Below, piece by piece: positions 23,279 to 34,861 of a stretch of DNA of 64,000 bases (its first letter is position 1; each line of letters opens with the position of its first letter). A program made the position numbers and the translations under genes. The notes below the pieces were generated by a model. It was not told where the DNA came from, made no database searches, and saw only the letters and a program-made list of their open reading frames with translations. Origin of the DNA: Dama dama (lineage: Eukaryota > Chordata > Mammalia > Artiodactyla > Cervidae); NCBI RefSeq assembly GCF_033118175.1, contig NC_083693.1:54429981-54493980 (forward strand). The letters are read 5' to 3'.

Positions 23279-24545
23279 ACTTAAAAGTTTGCTGTACCTA
23301 TATATATCCTCAGGGGTTTCTGAGATGGTAAAACCCCTGTTGTGTTGGTAATCTACACAACAGAAAGCATAAAATGAATGACTAATAAATTTGTCTATGC
23401 AAAAATTAAAGTCACTGTGGGAATAAATTACCAAAGCCAAAAAGAAAAACATAAAATGATATCTTTACTTAAAAATAATCCTGCAGGGCAGAGGGACAGC
23501 GGTAATGCAGGAAGAGCCAGTAGTAAGTGAATTCAGTTTGTCTATATATTGATAATGCTGGGTATTTGGCCCATAAAAACTTATTAATCTATCCTATTTT
23601 TGTATATGTTTAAAATTTTCTGAGATAAAACATCTAAAAAAAAAAAAAAAAACATAAAAATACCATAGACAATATCAGAAAAAATGATGACAAATTAAGG
23701 GGAAAATGCTTGTAAGGCATATAATACTAATGGGTTAATTTCCCTAACATATAAAGAGCTCAAACAAATTGATTTTAAAAGGGAAAAAAGCCAACATAGA
23801 AATAGAATCAAAATAGAAAATAAGCCCAATTACGGAAAAAAAGGAAAACTATATATAATAAAAATATATATATCATTTTATCTTTATAAAACATTTAATA
23901 GTATTTCTAGTATTTATTTTAGACTATTTAAACTTTAAATTAAATTTTAATTAAAGTATTATAAATGTCATTTATATTTTATGAAATAAAATTTCATTAT
24001 ATTTAAAATTATCAAGTAATGCTCATTTTACTCAAAATAGGAGAATTACAAATTAAAACAACAGGAAAAATCCATTTTTGACCTATCAAATTGGCTAAGA
24101 CCAGAAAGCTGAATAATACATTGCGGGTAAGAATATAAAGTAGAATAACTTCTTTGGAGAGCAATTTTACAAAATCTGTGAAAAGTTAAAATGTACATTC
24201 CCTTTAATGCATCAATTCTTTCCAGGAATTAGCTTATAGACATACTCACACGTGAAGTAAAAGCAAAACATCTAAGGATATTAAATATAGGTGTTTGTAA
24301 TAGCAAAAATTTGCAACATCCTCAATGTCTATTGGGAAGGAACTGGTTAGATAGATTACAGCACATCCATATTATGGAATACAAGGAGGCAGTTTAAAAG
24401 AAAGAGACAGTCCCAGAATATGAGTTGATCTTTGACACATTAAAAGTGAACAAAAAAGGAGTAGAAAAGCATATTAGTACATGACCAATTGTGTAAATAT
24501 ATATATATATAATATATATATTTATAAATACATATGCTTCCATAT

Positions 24546-24659
24546 TGGAGAAGGGAATGGCAACTCACTCCAGTATTATTGCCTGGGGAGTTCCATGGAC
24601 AAAGAAATCTGGCAGGCTACAGTCCATGGGGTCACAAAGAGTCGGACTCGACTGAGTGA

Positions 24660-24698
<39 letters not shown>
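24546..24698 (+). mobile_element. 5'-truncated Bov-tA SINE with (CA)n tail
   Basis: Starts inside the SINE at ggagaagggaatggcaactc and runs to gactgagtgactttcac, then into a dinucleotide tail. Bounded by the perfect 10-bp duplication gcttccatat at 24536-24545 and 24699-24708. Confidence 0.92.
24664..24698. repeat. (CA)17 microsatellite
   Basis: A pure 35-base CA tract forming the tail of the SINE. Such SINE-tail dinucleotides are commonly length-polymorphic in ruminants. Confidence 0.97.
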
Positions 24699-24701
<3 letters not shown>

Positions 24702-24979
24702 TCCATATACACAGAATAAGGCTGTCTAGAAGGATATACGAGACAACAGTAGCAGTGGTTGCTTCAGGAGAGGAGAAGGCAGGTAGACGAAAATACAGGC
24801 AGGGAAGGAGTCCTACCTTCATTTTATTTAGCTATTAACATTTATAAATGTATATTTTTGCATTTAAGTGTTTAGAATTGAGTTGGCATGTACTAAATGC
24901 TCTGTAAATGTTATTTCCTTTTATTATTGTTACTTCACTTTTACTCCAGCCTCCATTTCAGGCCTTACCTTCCACTACA

Positions 24980-25150
24980 CCATTGCACATATCCTTTTAA
25001 CAATACCAAAGTCAACAATAACTAGTCCCCAATATGCCCTGTGCTTTGCTATTTCCCTACTTATATTCATGTGCTTATCTCCTCTTTGAAATTCCCTTTT
25101 CATCTTGTCAAAATTCTACTTACCCTTCAACTCAAATACTGCCTCCTCCT
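24980..25150 (+). mobile_element. L2 fragment
   Basis: Matches L2: gctatttccctacttatatt, aattcccttttcatcttgtc, then aaattctacttacccttcaa and ctcaaatactgcctcctcct in the usual order. Confidence 0.65.
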
Positions 25151-25154
25151 GAAT

Positions 25155-25440
25155 TATATAATGGCTGTATAATCTTGAGAAATGTATGTAACTGCTTAAG
25201 CCTTGGTTTTCACATCTGTTAAATGGAAGGTAATAGAAATCATAAGGATTAAATGTGATAAGACAAGTAAATCTGCTTATGCATTCATCCAACATATAGT
25301 TCTTGATCACCTATTTTGTGCAGGCATTGTGATATGCACTAGGGCTAGAACTGTGAAAAAAAAATTGACAATATCTTTGCCTTTATGAAGCTCATAGTCC
25401 AGAAAAGAAATTTCCATTCTTAATAGATGCTATGAGACAG
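25155..25440. mobile_element. MIR fragment (minus) then L3-like fragment (plus)
   Basis: About 25155-25275 is a reverse MIR (gccttggttttcacatctgt, aaatggaaggtaatag). About 25280-25440 reads caacatatagttcttgatca, ctattttgtgcaggcattgt and ctttatgaagctcatagtcc, typical of the L3-like family. Confidence 0.6.
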
Positions 25441-25449
25441 GGTATGAAA

Positions 25450-27040
25450 GTACAGGGGAGAGGCACCTACTGAAAAAAGTCAAACCTGCAGGGGAGAAAG
25501 TTGAGCTGGAAGACCTGAGAGCTTTATGAAAGCCACCACCTAAAATAGTTGGAAGAATGGGTAGCAGTTCTAATAAAAGCCAGTAAGATCCTTTTGACTC
25601 TAGAAATCCTTCTGATAGAGGTTAGAGAAAGGTTTTGCTGGTTCACAGAGCCACAAGTTGAATCATTTCGCTATCAAGAATTTGTTTGCCTTTTTCCCTA
25701 CACACACACCAAAAAGTAAACAAATAAACAAAAAACCCATCTCTGAGCCAAAAATGAAAGTCTGTGATTCTCCAAGGAAACCAGGAGTAAGCCTAGAGGT
25801 CTCCACATGACATCCGTAACCACGCCCTGCTGAAACAATAGACGAGAAGCTTTCATTCGTTTTGATCAAGTAGTATGAACTGGAGATATGATTAGGTTTC
25901 ACAACACAGAATTGTATGTTGTCCCAGGGACCCCTGCCTGGGTAGGTGAGGAGACACCGGGAGACCTCAGTCGGCCTTTGGAGAAGGGGGCTGCCCAGAG
26001 CCTCTCTGAGCATGTGCAAGGCAGCAGATTTATGCTGCCCTCTGCTGGTGAGCAGCTTTACTGCAATTTTTTTTTTTTAAACAGGGCGACTAGGACCTGA
26101 GTAGGTCGACTATTGCCACATTCCCAGCAACCTGAAAGAGAAATAATCTGCTAAGCTTAGAAGCTGAGGAGGGTGGGGCTTAGGTGAGAGTGAAGTGATG
26201 GACAAAATAGGCCAGGAGAAGCAGAAAGACCACACACGGGGATATGTCATGATTAGAATCCAATATAGCTCACAGAGTTATCTGTGTATTTGCTTTGTGG
26301 AGAGAAATTTTCATTTGAACTCTTGTGACATTCGAGTTGCTTAGTACTGAATGCATTCTGTGATGTATTTAGAAAATGCATTTCACTAATGCTTCCCTAA
26401 TTCATGGAGGCTGCTGTTTTACCAGTCACCATGATCCTTAATCAGTAGAGTTGTATAGCATGTAGATAGTTTGTAAAAGTGCTTAATAAAAATCATTTAA
26501 TTCTAAATTACATGAGTGCACTTAACCCTAAAGATATTAAAACTGATTGTTTGATGTATTGCCATGAGTAGGTAGAAATTCAAAAATAAAAGCTTCCTGC
26601 ACTTAAATCAAAGAGCACCAAGCTCATAGCCACTCGGTACAAGCACATGCATCAGTGTCATGAAGCTGGGCTATGATAAACTCACCCATTTTAGGCTTTT
26701 AAACTGTAAATATGAAGTACTTGAATTTGATCAGTGATGAGATACATAAGTGAGTTTTTCCCGAGCAAAGTACTGTATGTGACCTGATAGCCTGTTAGAA
26801 CCCTGTGGAGATCACCTGTCGCTTCTTTGCAGTGTTAGTGAGGGCAGCAGTGGTGGGGCCAGCCGCTGGTGTATGGCAGGGCTAATATGAGATGCTTGTC
26901 CACACTCTAGCCTCGAGGCAGGTCTGGTCTAAGTCAATAGCAAGGCAGGTATTTTCACTGACTTCATTTTTCCCCTTGGGATTTCACCACGACTACATTC
27001 ATACTTGCTTGACACCTTTAGTACAGCCCTCAGCACAAGA
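25450..27040. other. Unique stretch
   Basis: No recognised repeat or gene. A 118-codon minus-strand frame at 25663-26019 has no domain I can name. A T-run lies near 26066. The part 26290-26760 has little simple sequence and several Oct/homeodomain-like AT motifs, and is a secondary candidate for conserved non-coding DNA. Confidence 0.45.
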
Positions 27041-27515
27041 CTATGCCCGTGAGAAAACTTAATTGTGGGCTTGATTATGGGTCAAAAATAAATTTTGGAG
27101 GGATATGCCTATCCAATCTGCATTCGCCTTAACTAATTCTCCAATGATTTGCTACTTTTTTCTCAAGTTGTCTGGTTAATATGATGTCATCAACATAGGG
27201 AACCAATATGATGGGTGGAATATCCTCATTTTCTAGGTACCTTCAGATTACATATGACAAAGAGTGGAAGAGTTAGCCTAAGTCTTGACCAAGAAGGTAA
27301 ATGTACACCATTATCTGTCCCACACGAATGCACACCACTTTGCTCTCACTCACCAGATCACATTTACAAGGCTGTGCTAATCTCCCCTAGCAAGGATACC
27401 ACATCAGGCATAGCAGTTGCAGTTGACACTACTATTTGATTTTGCCATAGTCCACTGTCATCTTCTAGAATTCAACTATTTTTTGTATTGAGCCAGACTT
27501 GGGAATTAAATGCAG

Positions 27516-27703
27516 ATATGAAAGAATCCACCTGCCAATGTAGGAGATGTGAGTTTGATCTCTGGGTCGGGAAGATTCCCTGGAGAAGGGAATAGCAACC
27601 CACTCCAGTATTCTTACCTGGGAAATCCCATGGACAGAGGAGACTGGCAGGCTATAGCTCAATGGGTTGCAAAGAGTCAGACACAACTTAATGATTAAAC
27701 AAC
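27516..27703 (+). mobile_element. Bov-tA SINE
   Basis: Forward copy lacking the first bases. It starts at gaaagaatccacctgccaat and ends cttaatgattaaacaacaac. It lies within the RT part of the antisense ERV-L-like element; the viral homology continues on both sides. Confidence 0.9.
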
Positions 27704-28091
27704 AACCAATGATGAGGACCACTGCCCCTGCATCCATTATATCGCTAAGGGTGACATCAATCTCTGTCATTCTCTCCAGGATATGATGATGCTGTTGACT
27801 TATAGCTTGGTAGGGGAGGACGCAGGTTCAGAAGCTTCCTCTTGGCTTTTCCAACTATGACAGATCTTACTCCACAGAAGAATGAACCAAAATGAAGGTT
27901 CCCAAATATGTTCATTACAAATATACATTCAATGACTAGCAAAATGACCACAGGCTAGATCTCTGTTCTTGCTCAGGACCCATTCTTTGTCTGGTTTTCA
28001 CACAATCTCCACTAATAAGAGTCATTCAAATACTTCAGGTATTAGTATCAACTGAAATCTTGTGTCCAATTGTCATGAAAATGTCTGGGAG

Positions 28092-28216
28092 AGGGGAATT
28101 CCCTGACAGTCCAATCACTAAGACTCAATGCTGCCAATACAAGGGGCAAGGCTTTGCTTCCTGGTCAGGGAAATAAGATCCCATATGCTGTGCATCACAA
28201 CCAAAAGATTTTAAAA
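28092..28216 (+). mobile_element. Short tRNA-Glu-type SINE (CHR/Bov-A-like)
   Basis: Reads gaattccctgacagtccaat, cttcctggtcagggaaataa and gatcccatatgctgtgcatc, then an A-rich tail. Inserted in the protease-like region of the ERV. Flanks aatgtctgg and acatctgg may be a decayed duplication. Confidence 0.8.
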
Positions 28217-28474
28217 GAAACATCTGGATGTTCCCTATTGTCCACTCTACAATTACCTTAGTGAATTGCCATTGGTCCCCCTGAGGAGACGGATCATTAT
28301 TCTATGTTCCAGTCATGGTGATACAGGGTTGTAGCCTCTAGTTCAATGAATGGATTCAGGATCTGAGAACTGGCTCAGGTCCAGAAAGGAGGCAGAGGAT
28401 CACAGCTTTTTGTTTTTTATTTGGGTAGCTGCTCTTAGCCTCTAGATTATTCATCCTTGATTTAAGTGTATAAA

Positions 28475-28681
28475 TTAAGAACTATCTTTGTCAGCTTCAC
28501 ATCCATCCTGCCCCTTGGGAACACCATGTTCTATAAACCATCTTTCTAGCTCTCCGAACCTCAGACCATGCTGGCTGCCAATCCAACCTGACTGCTCATT
28601 ACAAGAACTATGGTCATCTTGCTGTTGACAGGTAAGTGCCACCATCTTGCCTCTGTATTTGCAGGATATGATCAATCCCAT
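28475..28681 (-). pseudogene. Retroviral gag-end/protease-region fragment
   Basis: The longest intact stretch of the ERV interior: 68 codons on the minus strand, rich in Gln, Asp, Trp and Cys, ending before a stop. Its position between the gag-like part and the RT part suggests the gag end or gag-pol junction. No protease DTG motif is seen inside it. The function was viral and is now lost. Confidence 0.4.
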
Positions 28682-28947
28682 TCTACTATGGCTAGTTTTA
28701 TAACAGATTTTCTACCATGAACCATAGCCTATAGAGGACAGCATCCCTGAGCTTCTCAGTAATGCCAGTGGCCTCCCCACCAGCACATAGCATTATCACT
28801 TTGATAAATAGTGTCCCCCAGACCCCATCCATAACTGCTTATTTCCAGTCTTACTTAGCATATCTGTTCTAGCATGCCCATTTCTCTATGTGTTTGATTC
28901 CATCTGTCATGGACTTCTCATTTAAATGTGAGGTCTTGCTTTTTCCA

Positions 28948-29143
28948 GACTTCCCTTGTGGCTCAACTGGTAAAGAATCTGCCTGCAGTACAGGAGACCT
29001 GGGTTTGATCCCTGGATCGGGAAGACCCCCTGGAGAATGGAAAGGCTACACACTCCAGTATTCTGGCCTAGAGAATTTCATGGAATGTACAGTCCATGGG
29101 GTCGCAAAGTGTTGGACACGACTGAGTGACTTTCACTTTCACA
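28948..29143 (+). mobile_element. tRNA-Glu-type SINE (Bov-tA/CHR-2-like)
   Basis: Forward copy: gacttcccttgtggctcaac to gactgagtgactttcacttt. The 9-bp duplication ctttttcca lies at 28939-28947 and 29144-29152. It breaks the gag-like region. Confidence 0.92.
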
Positions 29144-30155
29144 CTTTTTCCAAGCTTCCTAGATCACACTAGCACTGTCTCCTGGGGCCCTGCCAGGAAC
29201 AAAAATCTGTGACCCTGGTGAGTGTCCTTTTATTGACAAATTCTTCTTTATCCAACTTTACATTCCACCCCACCTTTTATCCAGAATCTTTAGGCTCCAA
29301 TCTCATAAAACCACCCTGGGTTCTGTCAATACATTTTGGCTAGGTCCCAAAGATCTTTCTGCATCTAATCCCTTTTCTCCCTTCCAGGCCTAGCACTTCC
29401 CCAGCACTTGGGTTGTGCTGTGATTTGATCCTAGTGATTGGTCCGGTGGCCAGGAGGGAAAATGAGCATAGATCCTAAGTAGGATTTCTGAGATCTAGCA
29501 GGCAGAGACCTCTGTATAATCTTTGGGGGATTGTGGGAAGGAATACTAACCTTTAGCAGTAAGGAGTGGCTCCCTTCTGCAGGTCTAGAAGCTTCAGACT
29601 CCTCTGTGTTTTGAAAGTTCTTGAGTACAGTGACCCAGGTGTCCCCATATCAAGTCCCAGGATCCCAGTCCTTTTCCACCAGGACCCTGACCGTAGTGTA
29701 GGAGACTTGCTGTGGTTAAGAAGTCAACCTTCTTCTTTAACCCTTAAAATTAAATCCTGGATCTGGTCCTCAACATTTTCTGCCCTCCAGCTATAAGAAC
29801 AGTCAAGGAGGCCCTCTGACTTTCACAGTTTGCCTTTAATTGGTGACTATTTAATCTCTCTGCCTTTCATCATCTTTCTCTAAAGTATTGATAATAGCCA
29901 ACAGTAGTCAACCAAGTCTATAGTCTTTGTAAGGAGCACTTTTCCCGTTCCTCGACAACACCTAAGACTGTGTACCTGTCAGTACATCCCCTTCCACTGG
30001 CACCTGCTCCAGTTCACTACCTGTAAAAGTTCTAACAATCGCATTAGTATCATGCCAGGCCTATCCGTCCTTCACTTAGCACCAGTCATGGGATCCTAAT
30101 TACCAGGTGGACAGTGCATAAACCAACCTCAAAATCCTATTGCAGTTTCCTAGGA

Positions 30156-30170
30156 CCATTCCTGGTGCCA
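30156..30170 (-). other. Putative retroviral primer-binding site
   Basis: On the minus strand the sequence is tggcaccaggaatgg, two bases downstream of the LTR end (aagaca at about 30178-30173). It has the general form of the Leu-tRNA site used by ERV-L, with about four differences. The position supports the provirus call more than the sequence itself does. Confidence 0.5.
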
Positions 30171-30172
30171 AC

Positions 30173-30480
30173 TGTCTTGGGTTCCTGAGAAATAAACCCT
30201 GAGGTAGAGATTTGCTTGCAGTATGTTTATTGGGGAATTTATCAAAACACGTATAAGAAAGTGAGGGAAGCAGGATTGGGGAGAAGAGAAATTAAACTGC
30301 AATGTAGGTGCCACAGAGGCTTCAGTCAATCCTGTAAGATGTGCTGGTGCTGACCAGGGCCTTCTGAGTTATGACAAATCAAGGCAAAGGGGCCAGGGTT
30401 TAGTAGCACTGCCCTGGGTGTGGACTGGCCCTGGAGAGGAGGTGGAACACTGCGCAAGAGAGCTTCCTTTGGCCAGGTCA
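30173..30480 (-). mobile_element. 5' LTR part of the ERV-L-like element
   Basis: On the minus strand it ends with a gaacccaagaca block typical of ERV-L LTR ends. An AATAAA signal is at 30231-30226, about 55 bases upstream of that end. The outer edge is unclear because a MER5A-like element follows at about 30481. LTR sequence may resume beyond 30700. Confidence 0.55.
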
Positions 30481-30696
30481 GGATTTCTCCACAGCGGCAC
30501 TACTGCATTTTTGACCAGATAATTCCCCGTCGAGGGGAAGAGCTGTGTATTACAGGATGGTTAGCAACCTTCCTGGCCTCTACCTACTACATGCCCGTAG
30601 CATTCTCCTCCTCACCACCGGTCAATCAAAATACCTCCAGACAGTACCCATGTCTCCTAGGGGCATATGTGCTCCCAGTTCAGAGCCACTGAGCTG
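30481..30696 (-). mobile_element. MER5A-like hAT MITE
   Basis: Contains tttttgaccagataattccc, tattacaggatggttagcaa, ttcctggcctctacctacta and aaaatacctccagacagtac, and ends near gttcagagccactg. The order is that of MER5A in reverse. Non-autonomous hAT-Charlie group; no coding capacity. Confidence 0.8.
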
Positions 30697-30879
30697 AGGG
30701 CATTTATACAAGGAATGCAGTTGTGAGCCCTTGAGAGTCAACACCCCCAGAAAGTGGGGGAACAGTGGGGTCCTGAAGGAGGCAGCATCCACCGCATGCC
30801 CCATGCTAAACCAATCAACCAATAAATGCAGGAGGAAAATACAAATTTCAAATATTATAAGGTTCCAACACCTTAGTAA
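30697..30879. other. Short GC-richer stretch
   Basis: May belong to the outer part of the ERV LTR. Not assigned. Confidence 0.35.
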
Positions 30880-31905
30880 CTAAATCTTTAATCCATTTGT
30901 AATTTATTAGGGTATATATAATGAGAGGCAGAACATTAATTTCATTTTTAAAAATTTTCAATTAATTATGTAATATTTTTAATTGACTAGGTCATCACTT
31001 CCTTATTTGAAATGTTCCTCATCATATTGTAATCTCCAGTATACACATGGGTCTGTTTTTTAACTTCTTATTCAGTTCTGAAGATCATGTATCTATCTTG
31101 GTACCAATACCCTGCTATTCTGAAATTATGAAGTTAGTTTTCTTTTCAGTTAAGTATTGTTGTTCTTCAGAATTTCTTGGCTATTATCACCTATTTATTC
31201 TTCCAAGAAAAACTTAACATTAACTCATAAATACCCTAATCTCCAAAAACAATGATTTGAATGTTTATTAAAAATGTATTACATTTATAGGCTATTTCAG
31301 AGAGCATTGACATATTTACAATATGAAGCTTTCCCTCTAGGAACCTAGTATTTTGCTCCAATTACTCAATTTTTACTTTATGTACTTCAGTAAAGTTCTG
31401 TAGTTTTCTTCAATACAAATTCTGATGTCCATTGTTGCTTGTATGTGTGTGTGGGGGGGGTGCTACTGTGGGTGAGTTTTACTCTTATGTACAATAGCCT
31501 CCACTTATTTTTTGACATTTTTAATGTTTTACCAAAGATGATTGATTTTTATATTTGTGCTGTTTATCTGTTCCTCTTACTGAATTTATTAGTCTAATTG
31601 CCTTTAGTTGATTCTTTTAGGCTAAATAAAAATATCATCCTTCCCTCTGCAAACTTTATACATCTTTTTTTTTTTTTCTTGTGCATTGCCTGGATTCTCC
31701 AGAAGAGCACCATCTTTGTTTCCTTCCTGTTTAAAAAGAAGGCCTCTAACATTCTTTTATCATTAAGTTTGATGCTTGTAGTCTCTTCCTGATAAATACA
31801 TCATTTTGTCAACATTTTCATCTCTTTCTAGCTTATTATGAGTTTTAATTAGCATGCATATTAAATTTGATCAATTGCCACTGGGATATTAATAAACTCA
31901 TTATT
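30880..31905 (-). mobile_element. Ancient L1 ORF2 fragment, antisense
   Basis: Reads as the complement of L1 ORF2. The successive blocks tctttaatccatttgtaatt, agtatacacatgggtctgtt, ttggtaccaataccctgcta, cagaatttcttggctattat, gcattgacatatttacaata and ttcagtaaagttctgtagtt correspond to the RT C-terminal side in order. G8 and T14-15 runs lie near 31454 and 31665. No open frame of significance. Confidence 0.8.
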
Positions 31906-31909
31906 GACC

Positions 31910-32710
31910 TAGAAGGTGACTGGCAGAGTACCACTCATACCAGAAGTATACTGAGCATGATGTTGGGAAAGTAATTACCTTTCTTTCTCAAATGCCTACC
32001 AGATATAAACCCCAAAATACGAAAGAGCATGTACTCCAACCTGAACTCTAGTGGGAACAAATGTGTAAGGAACACACTTGGGAAGGATGGAGAAAGTCGA
32101 CTGTGCAACCACAGCCCCATCTGAGGGCAAAGGAACACCAAGAGATACAGGCAGCAATATCAGCAGCCAGAGATGAAGAAAAGGGGCCAAGTGCCGAGAA
32201 TGTTATTTTGTGAGCACACTGGATGCCTGGTCAGAAAAAGGGCCCTGGGACTAGTTGGGGAGAGAACCTCTGTGCATTTATCACGGTGTTAGATGACACT
32301 ATGGCAGCCACACATAGTGCAAGTCCGCACATAACGTAAATTTCAAAACCCTAGTTCCCCTCCTTAGCCTTAGAGTACACTGGAGAAAACAAACTTAGAA
32401 ACTGAGACTAAAGACAGCCTTCTCAAGGAAATAGCAAATGAAAAGTGAACTTTCAAGGAAACAATGTAAATAAAATACATGTGGGCACCACTAAAGCATC
32501 TTTAGTTGAAGCTCACTTGAAACTTAGGTCTTTATTATCTTGCTAACATTTCCATTTACTGTTCAAACTTAACTTTTCCATATACTGTCAGTACTTAAGG
32601 AACTTGTATCTTTCTATGACTAGGTTATGCAATCTTATATGAGTTTCCACAAAGAAAGAAAAAAAGCTGTTATGTTTGCAGGGTGAACAAATATCATTTT
32701 TACCTCTTCT
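31910..32710. other. Unassigned stretch
   Basis: No gene or repeat recognised. Two overlapping minus-strand frames (64 and 68 codons, 31935-32190) have no domain. Confidence 0.45.
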
Positions 32711-32726
32711 ATTAAAAATATAAGCC

Positions 32727-34848
32727 CTAAAAAATCAACAAATAAATGAATTATGAAAATAATAAGTCCCATATTACCTAAGCAATCTACAGATTCAGTG
32801 CAATCCCTATCAAATTACCAATGTTTGTTGTTGTTTTTTTCCCACAGAATTAGAACAAAAAATGTTACAATTTGTTTGGAAACACAAAAGACCCTGAATG
32901 GCTGAAGCAATCTTGAGAAAGAAAAACAGACCTGAAGGAATTAGACTCCCTGACTTCAAACTATACTACAGTATTCAAAATAATGTGGCACTGGCACACA
33001 AAAAAAGAAATATAGACCAATGGAACAGAATAGAAAGTCTAAGAACAAACCCACACAACTATTAGTTGACCCACCATAGGTCAACTAACCTATGACAAAG
33101 GAGGCAAGAATATACAGTGGAGAAAAGCAAGCTCTTCAGTAAGTGAAAAACTGGAAGCTACATGTAAAATAATGAAATACTGAACACTCCCTAACACCAT
33201 ACACAAAAATAAACTCCAAATGGAATAAAAATCTAAATGTAAGGCCAGACACTATAAAACTCTTAGAAGAAAATATAGCAAAACTCTCTGACATAAATCA
33301 CAGCAATATCTTTTTTGACCCACCTCCTAGAGTAATGGAAAATAAAACAAAAGTAAACAAATGGAATCTACTTAAACTTAAAAGTTCTTGCATAGCAAAG
33401 GAAATCATAAAGAAAACAAAAAGACAACTCCCAGAATGGGAGAAAATATTTGCAAATGGAGCAAACGACAAGGCATAATCCCCAAAATATACAAACAGCT
33501 CGTGTAGTTCAACATCAAAAAACCCAGTCAAAAAAATGGGCAGAAGATCTAAATAGACTTTTCTCCAAAGAGGACATGCAGATGGCCAACAGGCACATGG
33601 AAAGATGCTCGACATCACTAATTATTAGAGAAATGCAAATCAAAACTATACTGAACTCACACTAGTCAGAATGGCCATCAGCAAAAAAATCTACAAACAA
33701 TAAATGCTAGAGAGGGTGTGGAGAAAAAGGAATCCTCCTACACTGGGAATGTAAATTGGTACAGCCATTATGGAGAATAGTATGGAGATTCCTTAAAAAA
33801 CTGAAAATATGACCACAATATGATCCAGCAATCCCACTCCTAGACATATAGAACCATAATTTGAAAAAAATACATGCACCCCAACATTCACTGCAGCATT
33901 ATTTATAATAGCCAAGATACAGAAACAACCTAAATGTCCATCAACAGGAGTGAATAAAGACACGGTACACAGATATAATGGAATATTATTCAGCCATTAA
34001 AAAGAATGAAATAGTGCCATTTGCAGCAACATGGATGAATCTAGAGGTTATCATACTAACTGAAGTCAGACAGAGAAAGACAAATATCATACGATATCAC
34101 CTATGTGGAATCTTAAAAAAATGGTACAAATGAACTTATTTATAAAACAGAAATCAAGTCACAGATGTAGAAAACAAATTTATGGTTATTAAAGTTGAAG
34201 GGAGGGGTCCAGGGATAAATTAGGAGACTGGCATTAGCATAGACATACTAACACATGTGAAAAAGATAACTAATAAGTGTAGGGTAAGGGAGTTAGAGAA
34301 GGCGAGGTTTGGGAAAAGAACGAGACCGGCACTTTACAAGAACAGATCACCTGTAATGAGGCGAGAAGGGGCAGCAGTCAGATTAGTGAGCTACTGCACT
34401 AACCCAAGAAAAGAGTAAGTATATACAGGCATATATGTGGAAAGCTACTGTCTTAAGGGGCCCTGTTCTCCAAGCTTGTTCGGAGTAGTTATCTCTTAAA
34501 CGGCGGGGGCAAGGAATTCTGGAGATCGGCCAGAGGCTGGACCGGCTGGGAGCTGGGGGTAATCAACCTTAACGTCCATTTTTTTTTCCTTCAGGTGAGA
34601 GTGCTCTTTGTTTTGCATAGCATGGTGGGGAGGATCTGGAGGGGAGTTTTAACTCCAGGCTATTTTGAGCTATGTAACTTTCCTTCAATAAGGACCTACT
34701 GTATAGCACAAGGAACTCTACTCAATATTCTGTAATAACCTATGTGGGAAAAGAATCTAAAAAGGAATGGATATGTATAACTGATTCATTCTGCCGTACA
34801 CCTGACACTAACACAACACTGAAAATCAACTAGACTCCCAACTTTTTA
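32727..34848 (+). mobile_element. 5'-truncated L1 with nested LTR
   Basis: L1 beginning inside ORF2 (caatctacagattcagtgca, gaaacacaaaagaccctgaa) and running through the ORF2 C-terminus to the 3' UTR (ggacctactgtatagcacaa, aacaacactgaaaatcaact). The best surviving coding piece is 33450-33665, with the ORF2 C-terminal KKWAEDLNRLFSKEDMQMAN motif. Other frames are broken by stops. Flanks aaaaatataagcc (32714-32726) and aaaaatgtaagcc (34849-34861) are a 12/13 target-site duplication. A solo LTR at 34278-34687 splits the 3' UTR. The element is dead, and its truncation fits incomplete target-primed reverse transcription. Confidence 0.92.
34278..34687. mobile_element. Solo ERV LTR nested in L1
   Basis: A 410-bp insertion into the L1 3' UTR, absent from other L1 tails in the window. 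It begins tgtagggtaagggagttaga and ends aactttccttca, giving TG...CA termini. The flanks ataag at 34273-34277 and 34688-34692 are duplicated; it reads as six bases, aataag, if the last A is counted as flank. That suits an ERV solo LTR formed by LTR-LTR recombination. It is more GC-rich than its host element (CpG sites near 34502-34545). It resembles bovine LTR families of the BTLTR1 type, by recall only. Orientation not settled. Confidence 0.85.
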
Positions 34849-34861
34849 AAAAATGTAAGCC

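Larger units (their letters stand above)
23640..24870 (+). mobile_element. Ancient L1 3' part, split by a SINE
   Basis: Old L1 ORF2 end and 3' UTR. It reads from gggttaatttccctaacata and aaagagctcaaacaaattg, through cagcacatccatattatgga, to cagtggttgcttcaggagag and the end near 24870. An A18 run at 23636-23653 precedes it. A very AT-rich insertion or expansion occupies about 23850-24010. A Bov-tA (24546-24698) interrupts it, and the L1 resumes immediately after. All frames are broken. Confidence 0.75.
27050..30172 (-). mobile_element. ERV-L-like endogenous retrovirus remnant, antisense
   Basis: Read on the minus strand, this has the layout of an ERV-L provirus (class III; env is typically lacking). 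It starts with a primer-binding site next to an LTR at about 30170. A gag-like region follows to about 28400, then a protease-like region around 28000-28400 and the start of reverse transcriptase down to about 27050. Recognition rests on the pol part: the minus-strand frame at 27757-27951 (PYPGENDRD-type end) and its continuation across 27704-27770 and 27180-27515 follow the pre-RT and RT start of ERV-L in order. Stops and frameshifts are numerous. Bov SINEs at about 27516, 28092 and 28948 break it further. The RNase H, integrase and 3' LTR are not seen, so the 3' half is missing. It is inert as a virus. Confidence 0.72.

Noticed and set aside
24565..24838. Frames encoding His-Thr or Val-Cys repeats
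   Set aside because: Translations of the (CA)17 tract.
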